Of a DNA stretch of 64,000 bases, positions 35,244 through 42,823 are shown one piece after another. Every line of letters starts with the position of its first letter. The first letter of the stretch is position 1. The stretch lies in contig NZ_JAUFPR010000002.1 of the NCBI RefSeq assembly GCF_030409325.1, positions 2,418,001 through 2,482,000 on the forward strand. The letters are read 5' to 3'. This DNA comes from Mucilaginibacter aquaedulcis (GTDB lineage Bacteria > Bacteroidota > Bacteroidia > Sphingobacteriales > Sphingobacteriaceae). A model generated the notes under the pieces. The model was not told the origin of the DNA and did no database searches. It worked only from the letters and a program-made list of their open reading frames with translations. A program made the position numbers and the translations under genes.

Positions 35244-36245
35244 TTAATTACAAACTACCTTCAACTTCTTTGTATAATCCGGGTTAAGTGGTTCGTTGGT
35301 TTGGGCCAGGCGCTGGGCACCTACGTTGGCGGGGCAGGCAATGCCATTAGGACCATCATAAATCAAGCCGGGTTTGGTGCTGATAAGCTCCTGCGGAACA
35401 TAGATCTGCACGGTGGTACGTTGGTAGCCATGCGGAATAAAGCGGATATAATATCCATCCGGATGCAACGACCATATGCCTGATGGTACTTCTGGGTCGG
35501 GCTGGGGTGCCAGGCCCGCCAGTACCGCATATTTTTCCATATCCTCGTAGGATGCATTGCTGGAGGCCGCTAACTGGCGAATATTATTTTCGGCCTCAAA
35601 AACACTCTGCGCGGCTGGCGGCAGCTGGCTTTTAGCCTTGTCCATAACGCTGGCCGGCAGCACGCCAAGCGCGCCTCCCTCCAGCATCAGCAGCTCGTCA
35701 GTTGATAGCAGCTTGGTAGCCGTAAGTTTAATGCTGTTGCTCATATCAACAAAGCGGGTGCGGGCAATAATAGCCCATAGTAATACCTGTATGCTGTGCT
35801 GATCAACCTCGGCATGTTTTTCGGCATGTTTCAGTATCAGTATCACCACGTCGCGTTTGGGGCCAATCACGGGTGCAAGCATATAGCCATCGCCGGTGCT
35901 GGGGCCGCGTGTACCAGCGTGCAGACAATAACTTTTATTAGTCATTTCATAATAACCGGCACAAAGCTTATAAGCCCCTTCGGGTGTTTTTGGTAAAAGA
36001 TATAAAGGCTCGGGAGTTTTGCCTTCCATAAATGATGGCGGCTTGGAACCGGTTTTGTCAACATCTTTAAAACTGGTGCTGATGGCTTGCGGTTGTTTCA
36101 ATATCTTGCTTAAACCGCCGCCCGATACCATGTCTGAGCCTTTGTCCAGCAGTTTTTTTCCGAAACCGCCAAACTGCGCGTGGGCAGCAGTAACACAGAG
36201 CAGGCATACGAAGAGCGTAATAATAAGGTGTTTGCTTTTTTTCAT
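35244..36245 (-). CDS. secreted protein of unknown function
   Basis: The 333-residue protein has a clear signal peptide (MKKSKHLIITLFVCLLCVTA, cleavage after AHA) and no further membrane helix. The mature part contains a Gly/Lys-rich start (FGGFGKKLLDKG), a segment with two Cys (YKLCAGYYEMTNKSYCLHAG) and a late Cys pair (GIACPANVG, final KVVCN), suggesting disulfides. The C-terminal third reads IWSLHPDGYYIRFIPHGYQR. I recognise no family. It is a single-gene unit. Confidence 0.75.
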   Translation of the reverse strand: MKKSKHLIITLFVCLLCVTAAHAQFGGFGKKLLDKGSDMVSGGGLSKILKQPQAISTSFKDVDKTGSKPPSFMEGKTPEPLYLLPKTPEGAYKLCAGYYEMTNKSYCLHAGTRGPSTGDGYMLAPVIGPKRDVVILILKHAEKHAEVDQHSIQVLLWAIIARTRFVDMSNSIKLTATKLLSTDELLMLEGGALGVLPASVMDKAKSQLPPAAQSVFEAENNIRQLAASSNASYEDMEKYAVLAGLAPQPDPEVPSGIWSLHPDGYYIRFIPHGYQRTTVQIYVPQELISTKPGLIYDGPNGIACPANVGAQRLAQTNEPLNPDYTKKLKVVCN

Positions 36246-36433
36246 AAGTAACAGGTTTGTAAAGCTAAATTAGTGAAAATGATATACGTACGATGTGAAA
36301 TTGACCGAATAACCGTAGCCCTTGCTGCTATTAGGGAGCAGCGCATCAACAGGAAATAAAAGTTTAGGCCGGGCAAACATTAAATGCTTAAACTTTTAAG
36401 CCGTAAAATGGTTTTGGATAAAAGCATTTTATC

Positions 36434-37012
36434 ATGAAAAACTTATTTACCAAAAACGCATTCGGCACTATCATCCTATTTGCCGCGATATGGGTGTTTA
36501 CTGCCCAATATGCTGCCGCGCAGGAATATGTATCGCCGGTAAAACCTATCGAAACGGGTCGGTCGCCGGGAGTTAAATCAAAGCTCATTAATTCGGCACC
36601 AAAAACCTACATACTTGTTTTTGCCAAAGGCGATGAGATACTATCGGGCATTACCGAGTTTGCTCAAAAGAATAATATCAAAACCGCCCACTTTACAGCC
36701 ATTGGCGATGCCACTGCCGCCAAAGTGGGCTGGTATGATAAAGAACGTAAAATGTTTAAGGTGATAACTATTAATGAGCAATCGGAAATTACCTCCATGG
36801 TGGGCGATATTGCCTGGCTAAATAACAGCAAGCCATCTGTTCATGCCCACATAAACCTGGCCGATAGCAGCGGCCTGGTACACGGCGGCCATCTGCTGGA
36901 AGCATTTGTTTCGCCCACGCTTGAGGTAGTGCTTACTGTTGACCCCATTGCTATGCACAAAGGCTTCAATGAAGAGTCGGGCATTAATCTGATCGACCCT
37001 AATAAGCCTTAA
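36434..37012 (+). CDS. secreted PPC-domain (DUF296) protein
   Basis: The 192-residue protein has an N-terminal signal peptide (~1-29, cleavage near AAA-QEY) and then a PCC/DUF296 domain: YILVFAKGDEILSGITEFAQ, TAHFTAIGDATAAKVGWYD, and the conserved HAHINLADSSGLVHGGHLLE, whose His residues form the metal site. In plants the domain is part of AT-hook proteins; bacterial ones are usually cytoplasmic, so a secreted form is unusual. Function unknown. It lies 145 bp upstream of sucD, with a promoter box between, so it is probably separate from it. Confidence 0.8.
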   Translation: MKNLFTKNAFGTIILFAAIWVFTAQYAAAQEYVSPVKPIETGRSPGVKSKLINSAPKTYILVFAKGDEILSGITEFAQKNNIKTAHFTAIGDATAAKVGWYDKERKMFKVITINEQSEITSMVGDIAWLNNSKPSVHAHINLADSSGLVHGGHLLEAFVSPTLEVVLTVDPIAMHKGFNEESGINLIDPNKP

Positions 37013-37066
37013 AACAGGAAATAGCGCCTCACTATGTTGCTGAGGCCCATGGCTGGCCGCCAAAAA

Positions 37067-37074
37067 TATCTTTG
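37067..37074 (+). promoter_or_regulatory. -7 promoter box of sucD
   Basis: TATCTTTG, an exact match, about 84 nt upstream of the sucD start. Confidence 0.6.
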
Positions 37075-37157
37075 TAAAAAGATTGCCACAGCATTAAATT
37101 AAATTTGACTTTATGGGCAATAACTTTAGCTTTGCCCTACTAAAACGAAAAAAACCA

Positions 37158-38045
37158 ATGAGTGTTCTCGTAAATAAAAATTCAAAAGTTATTGTACAAG
37201 GTTTCACAGGTAAAGAAGGTACTTACCATGCTGAGCAGATGATTGCATATGGTACACAGCTTGTTGGCGGTGTTACACCAGGCAAAGGTGGTCAGCAGCA
37301 TTTAGACAGGCCGGTTTTCAACACCGTTAAAGACGCGGTTGACCAAACAGGTGCCGATGTATCTATCATTTTTGTACCTCCTGCTTTTGGTGCAGATGCC
37401 ATTATGGAAGCTGCCGAAGCCGGTATCAAGGTTATTGTTTGTATCACCGAAGGTATCCCGACAAAGGATATGATTGAGGTAAAAGAATATTTAACCGATA
37501 AGGATGCACGCCTTATTGGCCCTAACTGCCCGGGCATTATTACTGCCGACGAGAGCAAAATTGGTATCATGCCAGGCTTTATCTTCAAAAAAGGTAACGT
37601 AGGTGTGGTTTCAAAATCAGGTACCTTAACTTACGAAGCGGTTGACCAGGTGGTTAAAGCCGGTTTAGGTATCACTACTGCCATTGGTATTGGCGGCGAC
37701 CCGATTATCGGTACCCCAACCAAAGAAGCTGTTGAATTATTAATGAACGACCCGGAAACTCACGGGATCATCATGATAGGTGAAATTGGCGGCGGCATGG
37801 AAGCCGACGCTGCCCGCTGGATCAAAGAATTTGGTACTAAACCGGTTGTTGGTTTCATCGCTGGCCAAACTGCGCCTCCGGGCCGCCGTATGGGCCACGC
37901 TGGTGCTATTGTTGGCGGTGCTGATGACACTGCAGCTGCAAAAATGAAGATCATGGCCGAGTGCGGTATCCGCGTGGTTGAATCACCAGCTGAAATTGGT
38001 GCTGCCATGGCAGAGGAACTGGCTAAATTAGCTGTTAAAGCTTAA
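37158..38045 (+). CDS. sucD: succinyl-CoA synthetase alpha subunit
   Basis: The 295-residue subunit joins SucC to make succinyl-CoA synthetase of the TCA cycle, forming ATP or GTP. The CoA-binding N-terminus ([19 protein letters not shown]), the GPNCPGIIT motif and the phosphohistidine region [13 protein letters not shown] are present. ATG 37158 (MSVLVNKN) is preferred; an upstream in-frame ATG would add 15 residues not typical of the family. The partner gene sucC is not adjacent, which is common in Bacteroidota. Confidence 0.96.
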   Translation: MSVLVNKNSKVIVQGFTGKEGTYHAEQMIAYGTQLVGGVTPGKGGQQHLDRPVFNTVKDAVDQTGADVSIIFVPPAFGADAIMEAAEAGIKVIVCITEGIPTKDMIEVKEYLTDKDARLIGPNCPGIITADESKIGIMPGFIFKKGNVGVVSKSGTLTYEAVDQVVKAGLGITTAIGIGGDPIIGTPTKEAVELLMNDPETHGIIMIGEIGGGMEADAARWIKEFGTKPVVGFIAGQTAPPGRRMGHAGAIVGGADDTAAAKMKIMAECGIRVVESPAEIGAAMAEELAKLAVKA

Positions 38046-38075
38046 GTTTAGGCTAAAGGCTTTTATTTTAAGATA

Positions 38076-38108
38076 TAAATCCCGGTCAGGTTTGGCCGGG
38101 ATTTTTTT
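38076..38108 (+). terminator. intrinsic terminator of sucD
   Basis: AAATCCCGG / CCGGGATTT stem followed by TTTTTTTG, 31 nt after the stop. Confidence 0.9.
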
Positions 38109-38112
38109 GTTG

Positions 38113-38165
38113 GAGGTTTTTTGTCTGAACCGGGATTTATGGGATTATACGATTTATGGGATTTT
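38113..38165 (+). repeat. GTCTGAAC...GGGATTTATGG word repeat, left copy
   Basis: TTTTTTGTCTGAAC is followed by three GATTTATGGGATT-like words. An inverted relative lies at 40558-40605, so the two flank the whole repeat-rich block with the TlpA-like and cupin genes. Confidence 0.65.
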
Positions 38166-38212
38166 CTCATACAGTGTGAAGGGCAGGTTCAAAACTTGCA
38201 GAAGCAAAAAAC

Positions 38213-38290
38213 GGCTGTCATGCCGAGCCTGTCGAAGCATGGTGGGCGAGCCTCTGCGCGCGATCCTTCGACAAGCTCAGGATGACAGGC
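38213..38290. repeat. GTCATGCCGAGC palindromic repeat, copy 1
   Basis: GGCTGTCATGCCGAGC...TGTCGAAG on the left faces CTTCGACAAGCTC...GATGACAGGC on the right, loop rich in GCGCGC. A second copy lies 40 bp away. Confidence 0.8.
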
Positions 38291-38327
38291 CTTATCATCT
38301 TATAAGCTTTCGGCAACAAAGGAAAAC

Positions 38328-38404
38328 GGCTGTCATGCCGAGCCCGTCGAAGCATGGTGGGTTGGCCTCTGCGCGCGATCCTTCGACGGGCTCAGGATGA
38401 CAGG
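38328..38404. repeat. GTCATGCCGAGC palindromic repeat, copy 2
   Basis: Same element as copy 1, but the stem reads GAGCCCGTCGAAG with CTTCGACGGGCTC; compared with copy 1 a T-A pair has become C-G on both arms, a compensatory change. Confidence 0.8.
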
Positions 38405-38477
38405 GCCCACCTTTATTATCCATATGTCACAAGTAACCATCGCTCTTAGTTCTTAGCTTCATACTTGCGCCAGAGCC

Positions 38478-38709
38478 GATAAATTACATGGCATATAAAC
38501 GACTCACCCGGTCTGCGCTGCGCTGGACCGCCCTCTCTTCGCCTGCGGCGGAAAGAGGGGAGAGCAAAAATTGATAAAAGGGTAAAAGAAAAAATTCATC
38601 ACCCTCTTTCCAGCGAAGCTGAAGAGAGGGTCGACAAGCGCAGCGATGTCGGGCTGAGTTGATTATAAAGCCTGATTTGATGCAACTGTCTTTTGATGAG
38701 GCATTAGTT
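38478..38709. repeat. 232-bp repeat unit A (without inner insert)
   Basis: Begins GATAAATTACATGGCA, then ACTCACCCGGTCTGCGCTGC, CCCTCTCTTCGCCTGCGGCG and AAAGAGGG, and ends with AGAGAGGGTCGACAAGCGCA and GATGTCGGG. The centre holds a plain A/T-rich stretch (38560-38605). Unit B is a direct repeat of it. Confidence 0.75.
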
Positions 38710-38995
38710 GATAAATTACATGGCACGCAAACGACTCACCCGGTCTGCGCTGTGCTGGACCACCCTCTCTTCGCCTGCGGCGGAAAGAGGGGAAGAAAGT
38801 TGTCATTGCGAGGAACGAAGCAATCGCGAGCTATGTATGTCCTCTCTGTAAAGTTCGCGATTGCCGCGCTGCGCTCGCAATGACAACTTTTTACTCCTAA
38901 CCCTCTTTCCAGCGTAGCTGAAGAGAGGGTCGACAAGCGCAGCGATGTCGGGGGTGAGTTGATTATACAGCCTGATTTATTCAACTGCCTTTTGA
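38710..38995. repeat. repeat unit B with nested palindromic insert
   Basis: Same outer sequence as unit A, beginning at GATAAATTACATGGCA 38710. Its centre is replaced by a second palindrome (about 38798-38886) that starts GTTGTCATTGCGAGGAACGA and ends GCTCGCAATGACAAC. Confidence 0.75.
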
Positions 38996-39061
38996 AATAT
39001 AAATAATTGTATATTGTGTAAACCTAAACACACACAAAACCAATAACCTTTATCTACCATC

Positions 39062-39835
39062 ATGAAAAAATTTATCACAGCAGCTCTGTTTATTTTCACA
39101 CTGATCAATGTTTCGTTTTGCCAGGCGCAAAATCCGGGTGCACCGGTTGAAAAACCGGAGAATATCCTGAAAACCATGGATAGTTTTTTTGCCTATGTCA
39201 GTTCTAATTTAAAGCTTTCAGCAAATTACACCGCTTATGATGCCAGCTCAAAGGTGATCAGTAAAGCAACCTTCTTAAAAACGCTTACCTCGGGCAATTA
39301 TCTGCCATTAAGGCTTAGCTCAACTGATGCTAAAATGTATTTTAAACTTTATAAATTATCCCCGGTGGCAAAACACGACGTGGGAGGATATATCAAAGGA
39401 TGGTCGGTGGTTTTTTATGACCATTTTAAAAGGGAAGGGAAAAAATTCCCAGCATTCAACTTCGTAGATCTGAATGGCAATAAATACAACTCGAAGAACA
39501 CCAAAGGAAAAATAGTAGTGCTCAACTGCTGGTTTATAGGCTGTCATGCCTGCGAAGAGGAAATGCCTGAGCTTAACGACTTGGTAAGCCAATATAAAAA
39601 CCGGAAAGACATTGTATTCGTGAGCCTGGCGCTTGACTCCAGGAAGAAACTTGAGGCTTTCTTAAAACGTAAACCTTTCAATTACGCTTTAATTCCAAGC
39701 CAGGAGCAGTTTATCAGCAAAACCCTGAATGTAAATGGATTTCCTACCCAGTTTATTATTAACAAACAGGGTACCATTGTAAGTGTGGTAGAAACTCCCA
39801 ATGAGATCATTTACGCGCTGCAAAACAAAATTTAA
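39062..39835 (+). CDS. secreted TlpA-like thioredoxin-fold protein
   Basis: The 257-residue protein has a signal peptide (~1-21, FCQA-QNPG), an N-terminal region of ~110 residues without clear homology, and a C-terminal thioredoxin fold: KIVVLNCWFIGCHACEEEMP with the CxxC pair Cys-His-Ala-Cys, VSLALDSRKKL, and the cis-Pro segment NVNGFPTQFIINKQG. It is probably a periplasmic thiol reductant or disulfide enzyme, as in TlpA/ResA. It is flanked on both sides by repeats and has no cytochrome-biogenesis neighbour. Confidence 0.88.
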   Translation: MKKFITAALFIFTLINVSFCQAQNPGAPVEKPENILKTMDSFFAYVSSNLKLSANYTAYDASSKVISKATFLKTLTSGNYLPLRLSSTDAKMYFKLYKLSPVAKHDVGGYIKGWSVVFYDHFKREGKKFPAFNFVDLNGNKYNSKNTKGKIVVLNCWFIGCHACEEEMPELNDLVSQYKNRKDIVFVSLALDSRKKLEAFLKRKPFNYALIPSQEQFISKTLNVNGFPTQFIINKQGTIVSVVETPNEIIYALQNKI

Positions 39836-39890
39836 CCTGCACATTAATACACCTTTGCTAACCTGGTGCAAACACATAGGAGCAAATTGA

Positions 39891-39905
39891 TGTATACTGT
39901 ATACA
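39891..39905. promoter_or_regulatory. perfect operator-like palindrome upstream of the cupin gene
   Basis: TGTATACTGTATACA is a 7-1-7 perfect inverted repeat 20 nt before the cupin start codon, a position suited to a repressor. No regulator gene is adjacent. Confidence 0.5.
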
Positions 39906-39925
39906 ATATTTAAAGAGAATAATTT

Positions 39926-40324
39926 ATGGAAATTAAACGCAGCGGCTCACAGCCTTCGGGCAAAGGCCCGGCAGAATATTTTACAGGAACAGTACGTATA
40001 GATCCGCTTAACAGTCCACCAGAACCTGCACGCGTGGCTATGGCCCTGGTTACCTTTGAGCCGGGTGCCCGCACAGCCCGGCATACGCATCCGCTGGGAC
40101 AAACACTTATTGTTACCGCTGGCAGCGGCTGGGTGCAGCGCGAAGGCAGCCCGAGAGAAAATATTTACCAGGGAGATGTGATTTGGTTTGCTCCAAACGA
40201 AAAACATTGGCATGGTGCTACAGCCACCACCGCCCTAAGCCACATAGCCATACAGGAAAAACACAATGGCTCGCCTGTTGACTGGATGGAACAGGTTACT
40301 GATCAGCAATACGGTAACCTGTGA
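39926..40324 (+). CDS. cupin-domain protein
   Basis: A 132-residue single-domain cupin. Motif 1 ([20 protein letters not shown], His56-His58 type ligands) and motif 2 ([17 protein letters not shown]) supply the usual metal-binding His set; the sequence resembles the small cupins paired with carboxymuconolactone decarboxylase-like enzymes. The reaction is not known. It is downstream of a perfect palindrome that may bind a repressor. Confidence 0.88.
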   Translation: MEIKRSGSQPSGKGPAEYFTGTVRIDPLNSPPEPARVAMALVTFEPGARTARHTHPLGQTLIVTAGSGWVQREGSPRENIYQGDVIWFAPNEKHWHGATATTALSHIAIQEKHNGSPVDWMEQVTDQQYGNL

Positions 40325-40557
40325 TTCAACTCACCCTGCCTGCGCTGCGCTGTTCCATCCTCTCTTCGCCTGCGGCGAAGAGAGCGGAAAAAAGTTGTCA
40401 TTGCGAGGAACGAAGCAATCGCGAACTATGTATGTCCTCTCTGTAAAGTTCGCGATTTCCGCGCTGCGCTCGCAATGACAACTTTTTACTAACCATCTTC
40501 TTTCTGCCGCAGGCGAAGAGAGAGAGTCGACAAGCAAAGCGATGTCGGGGTGAGTCT
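40325..40557. repeat. repeat unit C with the same nested insert
   Basis: Outer sequence CTCACCCTGCCTGCGCTGCG ... TCCTCTCTTCGCCTGCGGCG and GTCGACAAGCAAAGCGATGT matches units A and B; its centre (about 40394-40482) carries the same insert as unit B, from GTTGTCATTGCGAGG to CGCAATGACAAC, with only a few differences. Confidence 0.75.
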
Positions 40558-40605
40558 ATCCCAAAATCCCTTAATCCCACAAATCCAAGTTCAGACAAAA
40601 AAGCT
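40558..40605 (-). repeat. GTCTGAAC word repeat, right (inverted) copy
   Basis: On the minus strand TTTTTTGTCTGAACTTGGAT is followed by TTGTGGGATTAAGGGATTTT, the inverted counterpart of 38113-38165. Confidence 0.65.
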
Positions 40606-40707
40606 CCGTCAAATCAATGTAAACACTGCTTCCAAAGGCCATTTATCCCGCTTAATTTTCGTATCTTTAAGTAAATAAAAATCAAATCAGGAGTACAAAA
40701 GATCAAT

Positions 40708-41079
40708 ATGGAGTACAATAAATTAACCCCGGATGAAGAGTGGGTAATTATGCACAAAGGAACAGAACGACCATTTACCGGTGCCTTGTTAGATAACAAG
40801 GCCCAGGGTTTGTACGTTTGTAAACGCTGCGACACGCCGCTGTATACTTCCGAATCAAAATTTGAATCGCACTGCGGCTGGCCAAGTTTTGACGATGAGA
40901 TACCAGGTGCCGTTAAAAGGGTACCTGATGCAGATGGCCGCCGAGTTGAAATTGTTTGTGCCAATTGCGGAGCCCATTTGGGCCACGTTTTCGAGGGCGA
41001 ATACTTTACCCCTAAAAACACCCGCCACTGCGTAAACTCAGTTTCAATGAAATTTGTTCCCGTTGCCGACGCGAAATAA
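40708..41079 (+). CDS. msrB: peptide-methionine (R)-S-oxide reductase
   Basis: The 123-residue enzyme repairs methionine-R-sulfoxide in proteins. The zinc site CKRC ... CANC, the GWPSFDD motif, the [13 protein letters not shown] loop and the catalytic Cys in RHCVNSVS are all present. It has no signal peptide, so it is cytoplasmic. It is a single-gene unit; TATCTTTA (40662-40669) is one base off the -7 consensus and may be its promoter. Confidence 0.96.
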   Translation: MEYNKLTPDEEWVIMHKGTERPFTGALLDNKAQGLYVCKRCDTPLYTSESKFESHCGWPSFDDEIPGAVKRVPDADGRRVEIVCANCGAHLGHVFEGEYFTPKNTRHCVNSVSMKFVPVADAK

Positions 41080-41096
41080 TTCATACAACTATAAGG

Positions 41097-41130
41097 AATA
41101 CCCCGGTAAGCCACTGCTTATCGGGGTATT
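41097..41130 (+). terminator. intrinsic terminator of msrB
   Basis: AATACCCCGGTAAG / CTTATCGGGGTATT stem with TTGTTTT after it, 17 nt past the stop. Confidence 0.88.
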
Positions 41131-41647
41131 TTGTTTTCCACAATGGCATGATCAACGCTTTTACCACTTCTCATTTCCAAATTTAAATTGGCACTTAGCG
41201 GGAGCATTATGCTATTCGTAATAATTGTCGGTGTTAAGTAAAGTAATTTACATTGTTAAATTATTGTTTTTTGCAAGTGTTTAGGCGGCTACTTTTTGAG
41301 ATGTTTTTTAATTGGCTGTAATCAAGTTCATTAATTTTTGATCGTTTAAATCAATTCTGAAATTATCCCTAAAAGTGTTAATAACTCTGGGGTTTGTTAA
41401 AAACTAACACTAAAAATACTGATCATCAAACATTAACTTTGTTCAACAAGGTTCGTAAAAAGTATTCGAAAGACAGTGGGATGTATCCATCATCCAATAC
41501 ACAACAACTTAACTGTCAGTAAATTACATAATATAACCCGTGAACGGCCGAGCCAGTCACGAAATAAACAAAGCTCTGTGTTAACATAAGGCTGGGTTTC
41601 GTGTCTGATAACGCTACGTAAAGGAATAACGACATAAAAAGGTATCT
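41131..41647 (+). promoter_or_regulatory. long leader region of nrdB-nrdA
   Basis: TAACTTTG at 41434-41441 is an exact -7 box; it would give a ~200-nt leader. In that leader GACAGT (41472-41477) pairs with ACTGTC (41512-41517) and encloses GGATG/CATCC, and CACGAAA (41558-41564) pairs with TTTCGTG (41597-41603), so it may be structured. An inverted pair AGTGTTA/TAACACT brackets 41374-41412 upstream. No NrdR-type box was recognised. Confidence 0.45.
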
Positions 41648-42619
41648 ATGAAACAGGAAGAAGAAGTATTACTGAGAGAGAACAAGGACAGGTTTGTGAT
41701 ACTGCCCATCAAGTATCCCGCCATCTGGGAGATGTACAAAAAAGCCGAAGCCAGCTTCTGGACTGCCGAAGAGATCGATCTTTCGGATGACCTGAAACAC
41801 TGGGAAAACCTTAACTCGGGCGAGAAGCATTTTATATCGCACATCCTGGCATTTTTTGCCGCGAGCGATGGTATTGTGAACGAAAACCTGGCCGTAAATT
41901 TCATGAGCGAGGTTCAGCTTCCCGAGGCACGTTGTTTTTACGGCTTCCAGATCATGATGGAGAACATCCACTCAGAAACTTACGCTTTACTTATAGATAC
42001 ATACGTTAAAGATCCTGTTGAAAAAGACCGCCTTTTCCATGCTATTGAAACCGTTCCTTGCGTGGGCAAAAAAGCAGAATGGGCACTGCGCTGGATAAAT
42101 AATGGCAACTTTGCCGAGCGTTTGGTGGCTTTTGCTGCGGTTGAGGGTATCTTCTTCTCGGGTAGCTTCTGCTCTATATTCTGGCTTAAAAAACGTGGCC
42201 TGATGCCGGGTCTTACTTTCAGTAATGAGCTGATATCACGTGATGAAGGTTCGCACTGTGAGTTTGCTTGCTTACTATACAAAATGCTGCAGAACAGGCT
42301 CCCTGCCGAGCAGGTAACCAAAATTATTACAGACGCGGTTGAAATTGAAAAAGAATTTGTTACAGATGCCCTGCCGGTTAACCTGATTGGTATGAACGCC
42401 AAAATGATGAGCCAGTACATTGAGTTTGTAGCCGACAGATGGCTTGGCGAACTGGGTTACGAAAAACACTACGGCGCTTCCAATCCTTTTGATTTCATGG
42501 AAATGATATCATTACAGGGTAAAACCAACTTCTTTGAAAAACGTGTAGGCGACTACCAGAAAAGCGGCGTACTTAACAATACCGAAAGCAAAGCGTTTTC
42601 ACTTGACGAGGATTTTTAA
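41648..42619 (+). CDS. nrdB: ribonucleotide reductase class I, beta subunit
   Basis: The 323-residue subunit holds the di-iron tyrosyl radical cofactor needed by NrdA to make deoxyribonucleotides. The region [25 protein letters not shown] carries the radical Tyr and Glu/His ligands and closely follows the eukaryotic R2 pattern; further Glu/His ligands lie in [17 protein letters not shown]. The C-terminal FSLDEDF tail is the peptide that docks on NrdA. It precedes nrdA with a 204-bp gap holding an inverted repeat. Confidence 0.97.
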   Translation: MKQEEEVLLRENKDRFVILPIKYPAIWEMYKKAEASFWTAEEIDLSDDLKHWENLNSGEKHFISHILAFFAASDGIVNENLAVNFMSEVQLPEARCFYGFQIMMENIHSETYALLIDTYVKDPVEKDRLFHAIETVPCVGKKAEWALRWINNGNFAERLVAFAAVEGIFFSGSFCSIFWLKKRGLMPGLTFSNELISRDEGSHCEFACLLYKMLQNRLPAEQVTKIITDAVEIEKEFVTDALPVNLIGMNAKMMSQYIEFVADRWLGELGYEKHYGASNPFDFMEMISLQGKTNFFEKRVGDYQKSGVLNNTESKAFSLDEDF

Positions 42620-42623
42620 AGAT

Positions 42624-42740
42624 AGTATCAAGTAGTTAGTATCAAGTATCACGACAAAAGAATGTTGATATCACAACTAACTACCTGGCACCAAATAAAA
42701 GGAGTTAGTAAAAGTCTTGATACTAAAAGCTCGATACTAA
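42624..42740. repeat. word-type inverted repeat between nrdB and nrdA
   Basis: AGTATCAAGTAGTTAGTATC (42624-42643 on) faces CTTGATACTAAAAGCTCGAT (42716-42735) with ~20 of 26 arm positions paired; inside, ACTAACTACC faces GGAGTTAGT. The words are AGTATCAAGTA in tandem. It is within the nrd operon. Confidence 0.8.
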
Positions 42741-42823
42741 AAAAGAATTAACATACATAATATATACATCAAGTTTGGTTTAAACATCGCTGCCCGATAC
42801 CAAACCACTAAATACTTATCAAT

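Noticed and set aside
38092..38400. 102-codon plus-strand frame after sucD
   Set aside because: It covers the sucD terminator and two palindromic repeats; composition is that of the repeats.
38659..38984. Frames on both strands in the GATAAATTACATGG repeats
   Set aside because: Both strands are open only because of GC-rich palindromes; similar frames recur in repeat unit C.
41440..41647. Cobalamin riboswitch upstream of nrdB
   Set aside because: No B12-box-like or GCCACTG-type conserved segments were found; class I reductase also does not need cobalamin.
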